DNA of 64,000 bases, taken from the NCBI RefSeq assembly GCF_902497745.1, contig NZ_CABVHJ010000003.1, forward strand, positions 108,192 through 172,191, written 5' to 3'. The stretch comes from Pseudomonas fluorescens. GTDB taxonomy: Bacteria > Pseudomonadota > Gammaproteobacteria > Pseudomonadales > Pseudomonadaceae. Both the position numbers and the translations under genes were made by a program. The notes below the pieces were generated by a model. The model searched no databases, was not told the origin of the DNA, and worked only from the letters and a program-made list of their open reading frames with translations. Below are positions 26,754 through 36,168 of the stretch, piece by piece (within the stretch, counting starts at the first letter, position 1; each line of letters begins with the position of its first letter).

Positions 26754-27812
26754 TTACCAACGGAACCGCAACGACGGTGCCGCCGGGGTCGGGGCCGAAG
26801 CCGCGACCGGTGCGGCACCTGCAACCGCAGGCTGTGGCGGCACCACCGGAACCGGCGCCTCGGCCGGCAACTCCTGCAACTTCGCCAGCGACAACTGCGC
26901 ACGAATCTGATCGGCACTGCCATTGACCCGATAGACGATGCGATCGCCGTCAACACTTTGCAGACGCACGCCAAACGGTTCGAGTAACCGTAACAGCGCT
27001 GCGTAATGCTCAAGATTCATACCTTGCACTTCCAGGGTCTGCTGACCCGAAGTGCCGGGTTTGGCCACGAAACGTGGCGCCAGACGCTCAGCCACCGCCA
27101 GCATCACCGCGTCCGCGACAGCAGCCTGATCGGCGCCCTGCACACTGCCCGCCTCTTTCTGATCGCCCAGCCACAAGTGCCACTTGGCTTGCCACTGTCC
27201 ACCTTCTTCGCGGGCATGCACTGCCAGCAAAGCGTCAGCGTTGTAGCGTTCGGAAGCACCGCGCAGTGGCGCCGGATCCGTGCCCTCAAGCGCTGGCGCA
27301 GTGGCAACCAACTGCTCACTCAAATCAGCCAGCGGCAGACGCAACGGCAAGCCGCGGTGTTGCGCGGCCGTACGCAACGGCGCCGCAGCAGCCTGACCAT
27401 CACCGACCAGACTCGAACCTTCAGCCGAATCGTTCAGCCACCAGCTCAGAATCGACGGGCGACTGGCGCCCCACACGGACAACCCGGCACGCCGCAACGC
27501 CTGCTCGGTGGTCGCCGGATCGAAATCGACCTTCAGCACCTCCGGTGGCCCGGCATCAAAACCGAACTGACTGATGATTTGCTGCGGATCCTTGCGAATC
27601 GCCGCCAGCCCCGGACTCTGCGGGGCTTTGGGATCACCCGTCAGGCGCAACACCAGGGTATCGAGCGCTGCCTGCGTGGCGCGATCACGTTCTTCCGGCG
27701 CCTGACCGTTGACCGGCTCGCGCACTTGATAAAGGCCTTTGAGGTTTTCGGCGTGACTCGCCAGGCTGATCAGAGACAAACAACCCACAAACAACAATTT
27801 ACAAAAACGCAT
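26754..27812 (-). CDS. DUF2066 domain-containing exported protein
   Basis: A 352-aa protein with a signal peptide (MRFCKLLFVGCLSLISLASHA). The mature part carries a DUF2066-like domain: QVREPVNGQAPEERDRATQA, LDTLVLRLTGD, and FDPATTEQALRRAGLSVWG. The C-terminal end is Ala/Pro-rich and probably disordered. The longer frame to 27893 lacks a signal sequence at its start, so ATG 27812 is used. The function is not known. It is divergent from purM and upstream of the PerM-type gene. Confidence 0.9.
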   Translation of the reverse strand: MRFCKLLFVGCLSLISLASHAENLKGLYQVREPVNGQAPEERDRATQAALDTLVLRLTGDPKAPQSPGLAAIRKDPQQIISQFGFDAGPPEVLKVDFDPATTEQALRRAGLSVWGASRPSILSWWLNDSAEGSSLVGDGQAAAAPLRTAAQHRGLPLRLPLADLSEQLVATAPALEGTDPAPLRGASERYNADALLAVHAREEGGQWQAKWHLWLGDQKEAGSVQGADQAAVADAVMLAVAERLAPRFVAKPGTSGQQTLEVQGMNLEHYAALLRLLEPFGVRLQSVDGDRIVYRVNGSADQIRAQLSLAKLQELPAEAPVPVVPPQPAVAGAAPVAASAPTPAAPSLRFRW

Positions 27813-28185
27813 GGAGAATTCCCGTCGACAGGAGCGGCTGGAACACGCCGCGTGAACCGGTTGAGCAAGGCTGTGACAATCTGCCAGCACCAAACATTCA
27901 CACGACAGCGGTAAGTTTTTGCACAGTGATAACGATAGACGGTTAATCGCCCCACCTTATACAGGCGTTCATACACCTCAATTGCAAAAAATTTCCGCTG
28001 ATATGGCCCTGCCCGTCGGTGCGAGGATGGCCGCTGCCCCTCAAGCCTGATAAAATCGCGCGCCTTCGCAGACCGGCAACAGCCGGGCACCTCGAAACTC
28101 GCGTGAGGCCATCGCCCCCACGATTTCGAAGTTCCCGCTGAACTCGGTCGTTACCCCTGAATCCCCTCCCCTAAAGGCCTGGATC
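27813..28185. promoter_or_regulatory. 373-bp divergent promoter region, DUF2066 gene / purM
   Basis: No gene is seen here. The region must hold the promoters of both divergent transcripts; a TAAAAT at 28049 is a possible -10 for purM, but its -35 is poor. About 120 bases lie between it and the purM ATG, so purM may have a leader. I recognise no riboswitch consensus. Confidence 0.5.
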
Positions 28186-29244
28186 ATGAGCAAGCAACCC
28201 TCCCTGAGCTACAAGGACGCCGGTGTAGACATCGACGCCGGTGAAGCATTGGTCGAACGCATCAAGAGCGTCGCCAAGCGCACTGCGCGCCCGGAAGTCA
28301 TGGGCGGCCTGGGCGGTTTCGGCGCCCTCTGCGAAATCCCGGCCGGCTACAAGCAGCCAGTGCTGGTGTCCGGCACCGACGGCGTTGGCACCAAGCTGCG
28401 TCTGGCGCTGAACCTGAACAAGCACGACAGCATCGGCATCGACCTGGTTGCCATGTGCGTCAACGACCTCGTGGTGTGCGGCGCCGAGCCACTGTTCTTC
28501 CTCGACTACTACGCCACCGGCAAACTCAATGTCGACACCGCTGCCCAGGTTGTCACCGGCATAGGCGCTGGCTGCGAACTGTCGGGTTGCTCGCTGGTCG
28601 GCGGTGAAACCGCTGAAATGCCAGGCATGTACGAAGGCGAAGACTACGACCTGGCCGGCTTCTGCGTCGGCGTCGTGGAAAAATCGGAAATCATCGACGG
28701 CTCGAAAGTCGCCACCGGTGACGCGCTGATCGCGCTGCCATCGTCCGGCCCGCACTCCAACGGCTACTCGCTGATCCGCAAGATCATCGAAGTTTCCGGC
28801 GCCGACATCGAAAACATCCAGCTCGACGGCAAACCGCTGACCGACCTGCTGATGGCCCCGACCCGCATCTACGTGAAGCCGCTGCTCAAGCTGATCAAAG
28901 ACACCGGCGCCGTCAAAGCCATGGCCCACATCACCGGTGGCGGCCTGCTCGACAACATCCCGCGCGTTCTGCCAAAAGGCGCTCAGGCCGTGGTTGACGT
29001 GGCTAGCTGGACTCGCCCTGCCGTGTTCGACTGGCTGCAAGAAAAAGGCAACGTTGACGAGACCGAGATGCACCGCGTGCTGAACTGCGGCGTCGGCATG
29101 GTCATCTGCGTGGCTCAGGAGCACGTAGAAGTTGCGCTGAACACCCTGCGTGACGCTGGCGAGCAGCCTTGGGTCATCGGCCAGATCGCTGCTGCCGCTG
29201 AAGGCGCTGCCCAGGTTGATCTGCAGAACCTTAAGGCTCATTAA
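28186..29244 (+). CDS. purM: phosphoribosylformylglycinamidine cyclo-ligase (AIR synthetase)
   Basis: PurM closes the imidazole ring in the fifth step of purine synthesis using ATP. The 352-aa protein shows [11 protein letters not shown] at the N-terminus, [21 protein letters not shown] [32 protein letters not shown] and AHITGGGL with its catalytic/phosphate-binding residues. Its TAA stop overlaps the purN ATG by one base (TAATG), so the two enzymes are translationally coupled. Confidence 0.98.
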   Translation: MSKQPSLSYKDAGVDIDAGEALVERIKSVAKRTARPEVMGGLGGFGALCEIPAGYKQPVLVSGTDGVGTKLRLALNLNKHDSIGIDLVAMCVNDLVVCGAEPLFFLDYYATGKLNVDTAAQVVTGIGAGCELSGCSLVGGETAEMPGMYEGEDYDLAGFCVGVVEKSEIIDGSKVATGDALIALPSSGPHSNGYSLIRKIIEVSGADIENIQLDGKPLTDLLMAPTRIYVKPLLKLIKDTGAVKAMAHITGGGLLDNIPRVLPKGAQAVVDVASWTRPAVFDWLQEKGNVDETEMHRVLNCGVGMVICVAQEHVEVALNTLRDAGEQPWVIGQIAAAAEGAAQVDLQNLKAH

Positions 29245-29894
29245 TGTCCGCAACCTGTAATGTCGTGGTGCTGTTGTCCGGCACCGGCAGTAACTTGCAG
29301 GCTCTGATCGACAGCACGCGGACCGGCGACAACCCGGTCCGCATCGCTGCAGTGATTTCCAATCGCGCCGACGCCTACGGCCTGCAACGCGCCAGTGACG
29401 CGGGTATCGCTACCCGCTCGCTGGATCACAAGGCATTCGAAGGTCGCGAGGCCTTCGATGCTGCTCTGATCGAACTGATCGACGAATTCAATCCGAAACT
29501 TGTGGTGCTGGCCGGCTTCATGCGCATTCTCAGCGCTGATTTCGTTCGCCACTACCAGGGTCGCCTGCTCAACATCCACCCGTCGCTGCTACCCAAATAC
29601 AAAGGGTTACACACTCATCAGCGCGCGCTGGAGGCCGGTGACACTGAGCATGGCTGCTCCGTGCACTTCGTCACCGAGGAACTCGATGGCGGACCACTGG
29701 TCGTACAAGCAGTATTACCGGTAGAGTTGCACGACACGCCGCAGAGTCTGGCGCAGCGAGTACACGTTCAGGAACACCTGATCTACCCGATGGCAGTTCG
29801 CTGGTTCGCCGAGGGCAGACTGGCACTCGGTGAGCACGGTGCTTTACTCGACGGACAGTTACTCGCGGCCAGCGGCCACTTGATTCGAAACTAG
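29244..29894 (+). CDS. purN: phosphoribosylglycinamide formyltransferase
   Basis: PurN transfers a formyl group from 10-formyl-THF to GAR in step three of purine synthesis. The 216-aa protein has VLLSGTGSNLQALID at the N-terminus, VISNRADAYGL, and the catalytic block LLNIHPSLLPKYKGLHTH (Asn and His), with the catalytic Asp in EELDGGPLV. It starts on the last base of purM. A DUF3108 gene follows after eight bases, and a terminator after that marks the end of the operon. Confidence 0.98.
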   Translation: MSATCNVVVLLSGTGSNLQALIDSTRTGDNPVRIAAVISNRADAYGLQRASDAGIATRSLDHKAFEGREAFDAALIELIDEFNPKLVVLAGFMRILSADFVRHYQGRLLNIHPSLLPKYKGLHTHQRALEAGDTEHGCSVHFVTEELDGGPLVVQAVLPVELHDTPQSLAQRVHVQEHLIYPMAVRWFAEGRLALGEHGALLDGQLLAASGHLIRN

Positions 29895-29902
29895 GAGATA
29901 TT

Positions 29903-30616
29903 ATGCGTCGCGCCCTGCTCTTCGCTTGCGCTCTGCTCGCCCTGCCTTTCGCGCAGGCAGCGGACCTTCAACCGTTCTCCGCCAGCTACACCGCCGACTG
30001 GAAGCAGTTGCCTATGAGCGGCACTGCCGAGCGCAGCCTGGTCAAGGAAGCCAACGGTGTCTGGAAGCTCAGCTTCAAGGCCTCGATGATGATCGCCAGC
30101 CTGACGGAAGAAAGCACCCTGACCCTGGACAAGGACACTTTGCTGCCGCAGTCCTACCACTTTGAACGTGGTGGTCTGGGCAAAGCGAAAAAGGCTGATC
30201 TGGATTTCGACTGGAACAGCAAAATGGTCACCGGCACCGACCGTGGCGACGCGGTGAAAATCCCGTTGAACCGTGGCATGGTCGACAAGTCCACCTATCA
30301 GCTGGCGCTGCAGCATGACGTCGCTGCTGGCAAGAAGACCATGAGTTATCAAGTGGTCGATGATGGTGAGGTCGATACCTACGACTTCCGCGTGCTGGGC
30401 TCGGAAAAAGTCGAGACCAAGGCTGGCAAGATCGATGCGATCAAGGTCGAGCGCGTACGCGACCCGACACAAAGCAAGCGCACCACCGTGCTGTGGTTCG
30501 CCAAGGACTGGGATTACCTGCTGGTTCGCCTGCAACAGGTTGAAACCGACGGCAAGGAGTACAACATCATGCTCCAGGACGGCACCGTCAACGGCAAAAC
30601 CGTTAAAGGCAGCTGA
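29903..30616 (+). CDS. DUF3108 domain-containing periplasmic protein
   Basis: A 237-aa exported protein with a signal peptide (MRRALLFACALLALPFAQA). The mature region is mostly beta-strand, as expected for the DUF3108 fold: FSASYTADWKQLPMSGTAER, LSFKASMMIASLTEES and DGEVDTYDFRVLGSEKVETK. It is the third gene of the purMN operon by spacing (eight bases), with no evident functional link to purine synthesis. The family is uncharacterised and may bind lipids or envelope components. Confidence 0.9.
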   Translation: MRRALLFACALLALPFAQAADLQPFSASYTADWKQLPMSGTAERSLVKEANGVWKLSFKASMMIASLTEESTLTLDKDTLLPQSYHFERGGLGKAKKADLDFDWNSKMVTGTDRGDAVKIPLNRGMVDKSTYQLALQHDVAAGKKTMSYQVVDDGEVDTYDFRVLGSEKVETKAGKIDAIKVERVRDPTQSKRTTVLWFAKDWDYLLVRLQQVETDGKEYNIMLQDGTVNGKTVKGS

Positions 30617-30632
30617 TCCGCCACTACATCAA

Positions 30633-30660
30633 AGAGCCTCGCGAAAGCGGGGCTTTTTTT
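30633..30660 (+). terminator. terminator of the purM-purN-DUF3108 operon
   Basis: The stem GCCTCGC-GAAA-GCGGGGC is followed by seven T. Confidence 0.9.
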
Positions 30661-30691
30661 GTCTGCTGGATTGGAGATTTGTGCCTGGCTC

Positions 30692-30870
30692 GCCCCTCAC
30701 CCCAGCCCTCTCCCGAGGGAGAGGGAGCCGACCGAGTTGTCTGGCGCCATGCATCGACCTGCATGATCGAGTCGATTATGGATTCACCCAGGCAGTTTCA
30801 GGTCGACTTATATACAAAGCATCGCACGGTCGGTCCCCTCTCCCTCTGGGAGAGGGCTAGGGTGAGGGGC
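30692..30870. repeat. CCCTCACCCC-type inverted repeat element, copy 1
   Basis: The left end, CCCTCACCCCAGCCCTCTCC, is followed by GGGAGAGGG; the right end is CCCTCTCCCTC...GGGAGAGGG and GGGTGAGGGGC. The ends are inverted and each end is itself a hairpin. The roughly 110-base centre is not coding. Related copies occur at 35178-35355 and inside the island at 56088-56348. Confidence 0.85.
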
Positions 30871-30885
30871 TTTTGAAGGCGAAAC

Positions 30886-32511
30886 TCAAACCGAAAACTT
30901 CGCCACCATGCTGTTCAAATCCACCGCCAACCGCGACAACTCCTGACTCGCCGCACTGGTCTGATTGGCACCCGCCGAGGTCTGCATCGCCAGATCGCGG
31001 ATGTTCATCAGATTGCGATCCACCTCGCGCGCCACCGCCGCTTGCTCCTCCGAGGCACTGGCGATCACCAGATTACGCTCGTTAATCAGCGTGAATGCCG
31101 AGGCGATCTCTTCAAGTGCAGTCCCGGCAGCCTTGGCCAGCTCCAGCGTCGAACGCGCGCGCACATTACTCTGCTGCATCGAACTGACCGCCGAATCGGT
31201 GCCCTGCTGAATGCCGCCAATCATCTGCTCGATTTCCTGGGTCGACTGCTGCGTGCGATGGGCCAACGCCCGCACCTCATCCGCCACCACGGCAAAACCG
31301 CGCCCGGCATCACCGGCCCGCGCCGCCTCAATCGCAGCATTCAAAGCGAGCAGATTGGTCTGCTCGGCAATCGAACGAATCACATCCAGCACTTTGCTGA
31401 TGCTGTAGACCTTCTGCGCCAGATCTTCCACCTGACTCGCATTGGCTGTCACATCATCGGCCAGCGACTCAATGGACAGCACCGTTTGATGCACCTGCTC
31501 GCGGCCATGCTGGGCAATGCGATCGGATTCACGAGACGCCTCGGAGGTGGCCACGGCATTGCTTGCCACTTCCTCCACTGCGGCCGTCATCTGATTGACC
31601 GCCGTAGCCGCCTGTTCGATTTCCAGGCTCTGCTGGTGCAACCCGCGCGTAGCGTCTTCCGTGACGCAACTCAGCTCCTCCGACGCCGAGGCCAACTGGC
31701 TGGAGGACTCGGAGATTTGCCGAATCGTGTCGCGCAGGTTGTGCTGCATGCTCTTGAGTGCGTGCAGCAGTCGCGCCGGCTCGTCCTTGCCACTGATGCT
31801 GATATCGCCAGTCAGATCACCACCGGCCACCACCTCGGCGACACCCAGCGATTGCGCCAGCGGCAGCACGATGCTGCGCGTCAGCAGCAGGGCCAGGCCT
31901 ATGGTGATCAGCGCGGTAACGCCGATCATCACCCCGACCCAAACCCGCGAATTGGTAAACACCAGCCGCGCTGCTTCGGTGGCGAGATTGGCATTGTGTT
32001 TATTCAGCTCAACCAGCTCGCGCAAAAGCACTGCGATTTCATCGGCCAAGGGACTCATCTGACCATTGAGAATGGTCGCGGCCTCCTCGACCCGATTCTG
32101 CGCCGACAACTGCATCACCTGTGCCTGAAACTCCAGATACTGGTGCTCGGCAACCTTGAAGCGGTCGAACAGCTTGCGCTCCTCGGGCAGTACGATCAGC
32201 ACGTCATATCGCTGCTGGGCTTCACTGAGCACGCCGCGTAGTTCATTGAGTTTGGCAACGTTCTGTTCGAGCGCCTGCGGATCCCGATTGAGCAACAGGC
32301 GCATGGTCAATGCGCGCAGGCGCAGCATGTCCTGACTCATCTCACCGACCGCCATGACACTCGGCAGCCAATTGTTATCAACCTCGTCTGACTGCGCGCG
32401 CATGTTCGACATTTGCAGCAGGGCGAACGCGCCCAAGGCAAATACCATCAACGCCAACAAGCCGAAACCGAGGCCGGCGCGCGGGGCAATATTGAGACTA
32501 CGGATACTCAT
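30886..32511 (-). CDS. methyl-accepting chemotaxis protein
   Basis: A 541-aa chemoreceptor. TM1 lies at about residues 11-32 and a periplasmic four-helix-bundle-like sensor at about 33-190. TM2 follows ([19 protein letters not shown]), then HAMP ([16 protein letters not shown]) and a long signalling coiled coil. The hairpin tip is intact: [20 protein letters not shown], then [10 protein letters not shown]. No CheR/CheB-docking pentapeptide is seen at the C-terminus (MVAKFSV). Start at ATG 32511 after AAGGA. The ligand is unknown. No chemotaxis genes are adjacent. Confidence 0.95.
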   Translation of the reverse strand: MSIRSLNIAPRAGLGFGLLALMVFALGAFALLQMSNMRAQSDEVDNNWLPSVMAVGEMSQDMLRLRALTMRLLLNRDPQALEQNVAKLNELRGVLSEAQQRYDVLIVLPEERKLFDRFKVAEHQYLEFQAQVMQLSAQNRVEEAATILNGQMSPLADEIAVLLRELVELNKHNANLATEAARLVFTNSRVWVGVMIGVTALITIGLALLLTRSIVLPLAQSLGVAEVVAGGDLTGDISISGKDEPARLLHALKSMQHNLRDTIRQISESSSQLASASEELSCVTEDATRGLHQQSLEIEQAATAVNQMTAAVEEVASNAVATSEASRESDRIAQHGREQVHQTVLSIESLADDVTANASQVEDLAQKVYSISKVLDVIRSIAEQTNLLALNAAIEAARAGDAGRGFAVVADEVRALAHRTQQSTQEIEQMIGGIQQGTDSAVSSMQQSNVRARSTLELAKAAGTALEEIASAFTLINERNLVIASASEEQAAVAREVDRNLMNIRDLAMQTSAGANQTSAASQELSRLAVDLNSMVAKFSV

Positions 32512-32641
32512 TGCTCTGGTTCCTTCCAAAAGCGCTGCATCAACCCTGCAGCTGGTTGCTTTAGAAGGTATCGGCCCGGTGAAAATTTGCGTAAGACGAA
32601 AAGGCGATATCAAAAGGCCTTGATCCTTCGAACTGTCGGCA

Positions 32642-33697
32642 TTAACGATTCAGCGTGGTTTTGCCGGACTTGAACACCGTTCGCGGCAAGATAGCCAAGA
32701 AGTTATCTCTCGCGATCTTTCGCGCAATGTTCTCCGGCAGCGCATCGAGGAACGGCTTGAAGCTGTGCATTTCCTGACCGAGTTTATTGAAACGTCCCAC
32801 CACATCGGAGCCAAGCATGAAGCGTTCGGGGTATTTCTCGACCAACGCCAGCCATTCCGGTCGCGGTTTACCCTGCTCATCCAGCAGATACGGCGTGAGC
32901 ATGCTCCATGACAGATCTATAAAAAGATTGGGATACGCCTCAAGCATGCGCGTCAGGGTCGGCAGCAGGAATGTCAGCTGGGTCTGATGTCGATGAATCT
33001 CCGCGCTGGTCCCGGCGTGTGCCCAGATGAATCGGGTGTGCGGGTGATTACGCAGCGGTTCTTCGATTTCCTTCAGGTAGAGCGGATTTTTCTCACGCTT
33101 GGAGGTGATGTTGGAATGCAGCATCACCGGCAGATCGTTCTCGGCGGCCAGATGATAGATCTTGGTCATGGCTTCGTTGTTGGCGCGCGGCGTATCGCCG
33201 GACGTCAGCGCCGTGAGGTCATCATGCCGGGTGAACACCTCGCCGATGCCCTGCCACAGCCCCGGATAGAGATCGAGCATGCGCTGGATGTGCGCGGCGG
33301 AGTTCTTGTCGTTGGGGTTGAAGCCCGAGAGGAACGGATGAAAGTAGGGACGTTTCTCGACTGGCAGTTTCTGCACCGCATCGGCAACGATCACGTCGGT
33401 CGCACTGTACCAATAGGCATCGGCATCATCACCTGCGTAATAGCGCGGACGCTTGGGTTCGTCCTCATGCCACTTCTTGGCGACCGGAATGCCGGAAATC
33501 ATCACATGCTCGATGGAATTGTCCTGCATGGCTGTCAGCAATTTCGCCATGCCTGCGCTTTCCTGGAAAAAATCCACGTAATGCAGGTGCGCATCGCTGT
33601 AGGTGTATTCGCGGGCGCTGACGTTGCCGGCAATTACCAAAAAACAGGCAAGACTCAAACGATACAGGGACACAAGTAATCTCCAGGAAGTAGGCAT
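32642..33697 (-). CDS. exported amidohydrolase (amidohydrolase_2-like)
   Basis: A 351-aa TIM-barrel metal hydrolase with an N-terminal signal peptide ([14 protein letters not shown]). Likely metal ligands are the HxH in [11 protein letters not shown], a His in MLHSN, the His in IWAHAG and an Asp in LGSDVVGRF. This pattern fits the amidohydrolase_2 group, which includes decarboxylases and lactonases. Export is unusual for such enzymes and suggests a periplasmic substrate. No neighbouring pathway genes help to define it. The stop is followed by about 130 bases containing the promoter of the MCP gene. Confidence 0.85.
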   Translation of the reverse strand: MPTSWRLLVSLYRLSLACFLVIAGNVSAREYTYSDAHLHYVDFFQESAGMAKLLTAMQDNSIEHVMISGIPVAKKWHEDEPKRPRYYAGDDADAYWYSATDVIVADAVQKLPVEKRPYFHPFLSGFNPNDKNSAAHIQRMLDLYPGLWQGIGEVFTRHDDLTALTSGDTPRANNEAMTKIYHLAAENDLPVMLHSNITSKREKNPLYLKEIEEPLRNHPHTRFIWAHAGTSAEIHRHQTQLTFLLPTLTRMLEAYPNLFIDLSWSMLTPYLLDEQGKPRPEWLALVEKYPERFMLGSDVVGRFNKLGQEMHSFKPFLDALPENIARKIARDNFLAILPRTVFKSGKTTLNR

Positions 33698-33825
33698 AGC
33701 CTAGACCCCGCCCTGACGACAAGGGTTCATCCCACAGGAAAGTGGAACGCGTACCGGTGGGAATGCTCTATAACTGCAAGGTCCTTTTTGATCGAACGAC
33801 TTTTCCTACTGCCAGTGAGGTTCCC

Positions 33826-34242
33826 ATGACCGTTACCGTCAATACCGTCTCCGCTGAAGGTTTCCGTCACACCGTACAGATTGATGATCACGAACTGTTT
33901 GCCGACGTACCGAAATCTGCCGGAGGCGAAGGCTCGGCGCCTGAGCCGCACGATTATTTCGATGCGGCCCTCGGCGCCTGCAAAGCCCTGACCCTGAAGA
34001 TGTACGCGAAGAAGAAAGACATTCCGCTGACCGGCGTCGGGGTCGACGTCAAACGCGATAACAGCGAAGAACAAAAAGGCAAATACGTCCTGCACGTCAC
34101 TCTCACCCTAAAAGGCGTACTCACCGACGCCCAGCGCGAGGAATTGCTGCGCGTCGCCGACCGCTGCCCGATTCACAAGCTGATGACCACCACCGACGTC
34201 AGCATCGAAACCCACGCTCCGCAAGGCTTCGATAGCCAGTAA
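33826..34242 (+). CDS. OsmC family peroxiredoxin-like protein
   Basis: A 138-aa OsmC-fold protein. The two reactive cysteines are present: one in LGACKALTLKMY and the other in RCPIHKLM. OsmC and Ohr proteins reduce organic peroxides using such a pair; this one is closer to the YhfA-like OsmC group. ATG 33826, preceded by GAGG, starts the conserved domain at once; the longer frame to 33742 has no family match at its start. It lies 61 bases upstream of the pirin gene on the same strand. Confidence 0.92.
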   Translation: MTVTVNTVSAEGFRHTVQIDDHELFADVPKSAGGEGSAPEPHDYFDAALGACKALTLKMYAKKKDIPLTGVGVDVKRDNSEEQKGKYVLHVTLTLKGVLTDAQREELLRVADRCPIHKLMTTTDVSIETHAPQGFDSQ

Positions 34243-34303
34243 TCCTCCTCATGCCAGCGGCGGGTTATGCTTCTGGCATCACCCGCTCAGCCTGGAATGC
34301 ACC

Positions 34304-35170
34304 ATGGACACGCAACCTCTGATCATCCGCCCGCGCGCCGAAGACGTCGAAGGCCAGCCGATTCTGCGCCCGTTGCCGTCAGCAAAATGCCGCAGCGTCG
34401 GGCCTTTCGTGTTTTTTGACCACATGCTCGAGACGGTTTATCCGACGGGCAAAGGCATGAACATCCGACAGCATCCGCACATCGGTCTGTCGACGCTCAC
34501 GTATTTGTTTGAAGGGCAGATCCAGCATAAGGACAGCCTTGGCTCCGATCAGGTAGTCAGTGCCGGCGACGTCAGCTGGATGACCGCTGGCAGCGCGATT
34601 GCTCACGTTGAACGCACGCCTGAGCCGTTGTGGGACCAGAGTTTCACGATGCACGGTTTGCAGATCTGGCTGGCATCGCCCAAGGACCATGAACAAGGTC
34701 CGGGGCATTACAGCCATCACCCGGCGGCGACCTTGCCGGTCAGCGATAACCTCGGCGTACAGATCCGGATGATTGCCGGGTCAGGCTTTTGCCTGGAATC
34801 GCCGGTGCCGGTGCTTTCTCCTACGTTGTATGCAGAAGTGAAGATGCAAACGGCCACCACTTTGCTGATTCCGACCGAGCATGAAGAACGGGCGGTTTAT
34901 GTACTGAGTGGGGATGCTCAGTTGAATGGCGAGGCGATTGAGCCGCATGCGCTGGTCGTGTTGCCGGCTGGGGAAGAGATGAGCCTGTTTGCCGAAAGCG
35001 ATGTGCACGCGGTGGTGTTTGGCGGCGCGGCACTGGACGGGCCTCGGCGAATCAACTGGAATTTTGTCGCGAGCGATCCGGCGGCGATCGATGAAGCGCG
35101 GCGTAAATGGGCGGCGGGCGATTGGCCGACGGTGCAGGGGGAAGTTGAGCGGATTGAATTACCACGCTGA
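34304..35170 (+). CDS. pirin family protein (YhhW-like bicupin)
   Basis: A 288-aa bicupin. The N-terminal pirin domain has the metal-binding pattern HPHIGLSTLTYLFEGQIQHKDS with two His, and GDVSWMTAGSAIAHVE nearby with a third. The C-terminal pirin_C domain ends with VFGGAALDGPRRINWNFVAS. Some relatives act as quercetin dioxygenases and others as redox-responsive partners of regulators. The role here is unassigned. It probably forms a two-gene unit with osmC. A repeat element begins eight bases after the stop. Confidence 0.92.
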   Translation: MDTQPLIIRPRAEDVEGQPILRPLPSAKCRSVGPFVFFDHMLETVYPTGKGMNIRQHPHIGLSTLTYLFEGQIQHKDSLGSDQVVSAGDVSWMTAGSAIAHVERTPEPLWDQSFTMHGLQIWLASPKDHEQGPGHYSHHPAATLPVSDNLGVQIRMIAGSGFCLESPVPVLSPTLYAEVKMQTATTLLIPTEHEERAVYVLSGDAQLNGEAIEPHALVVLPAGEEMSLFAESDVHAVVFGGAALDGPRRINWNFVASDPAAIDEARRKWAAGDWPTVQGEVERIELPR

Positions 35171-35177
35171 AAAGCTA

Positions 35178-35355
35178 CCCTCACCCCAGCCCTCTCCCGG
35201 AGGGAGAGGGGGCCGACCGAGTGGTCTCAGGTTATACGCCGACCTGAAAGACCTTATCGATTATGGATTCGGTAATGCGCTATCAGGTCGGCATTGTCCT
35301 TGAGCATCCCCCAATCAGTCCCCTCTCCCTCCGGGAGAGGGTTAGGGTGAGGGGC
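35178..35355. repeat. CCCTCACCCC-type inverted repeat element, copy 2
   Basis: Same terminal hairpins as copy 1 (CCCTCACCCCAGCCCTCTCC at the left, GGTTAGGGTGAGGGGC at the right). The centre shares CGACCGAGT and TCGATTATGGATTC with copy 1 but is otherwise diverged. It fills the gap between two convergent genes. Confidence 0.85.
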
Positions 35356-35371
35356 TTTTGCTTTTCAGGCT

Positions 35372-36100
35372 TCAGCCCTTGAACACTTCATCCAGCAAAT
35401 CATGCATCGATTTGAACGCACGCTTGGCGGTCTTCGCGTCGTACATCATCTTGCCCGGCACATTCGCGTGCGGGTCAGTAAACGAGTGCACCGCACCGCC
35501 GTAGCTCAGCAGTTGCCAGTCGACATTTGCCGCGTTCATCTCGTCTTCAAACGCCGGCAATTGCTCTTTCGGCACCAACGGATCGGCAGCACCGTGCAAC
35601 ACCAGCACCGAGCCTTTGATGTTCTGCGCATCAGCAGGATTCGGCGAGTCCAGCGTACCGTGGAACGACACCGCAGCCTTCACCGGCGCGCCAGTGCGCG
35701 CCAGATCCAGCGCACAGCAACCGCCGAAGCAGAAACCGAATACTGCCAGTTTCGAAGTATCAACCGCCGCGTCACCCTGCTTCTGCAACTGCTCGAACGC
35801 CGCCTGCATACGCTTGCGCAGCAGCGCACGGTCATCCTTCAACGGCATCATCGCCGCGCCCGCCTGATCAGCGTTCTGCGGACGCACAGCCTGACCGTAA
35901 ACGTCAGCAATCAACACCACGTAGCCCTCGGCCGCCACCGACTTGGCGATTTCTTCGGCACCAGCGCTGACACCCATCCAGTTCGGCGCCATCAACAAAC
36001 CCGGACGCGCACCTTTGTGCTCGGCGTCGAACGCCAGGCGACCTTCATAAGGTTGGCCGTCAATCTGATAGACCACGGAACGTACAGTGACTTGGCTCAT
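35372..36100 (-). CDS. dienelactone hydrolase family protein
   Basis: A 242-aa alpha/beta hydrolase. The nucleophile elbow is GFCFGGCC, with Cys as nucleophile as in dienelactone hydrolases. The acid is in LHGAADPLVP and the His in GGAVHSFTDP. The family hydrolyses lactones and small esters; no aromatic catabolic genes are nearby, so the substrate is unclear. It lies 63 bases downstream... on the plus-strand map it is left of htpG, both reading leftward, and a terminator lies between them. Confidence 0.92.
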   Translation of the reverse strand: MSQVTVRSVVYQIDGQPYEGRLAFDAEHKGARPGLLMAPNWMGVSAGAEEIAKSVAAEGYVVLIADVYGQAVRPQNADQAGAAMMPLKDDRALLRKRMQAAFEQLQKQGDAAVDTSKLAVFGFCFGGCCALDLARTGAPVKAAVSFHGTLDSPNPADAQNIKGSVLVLHGAADPLVPKEQLPAFEDEMNAANVDWQLLSYGGAVHSFTDPHANVPGKMMYDAKTAKRAFKSMHDLLDEVFKG

Positions 36101-36132
36101 TTCTGACTCCTGATTTGTTAAACACCAGAATG

Positions 36133-36158
36133 AAAAAACCCGCCGAAGCGGGTTTTTC
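36133..36158. terminator. intrinsic terminator after htpG
   Basis: AAAAAACCCGC-CGAA-GCGGGTTTTT has T and A runs on both sides. On the minus strand it terminates htpG; the flanking A-tract would permit function in both directions. Confidence 0.88.
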
Positions 36159-36168
36159 TACGACTTGG

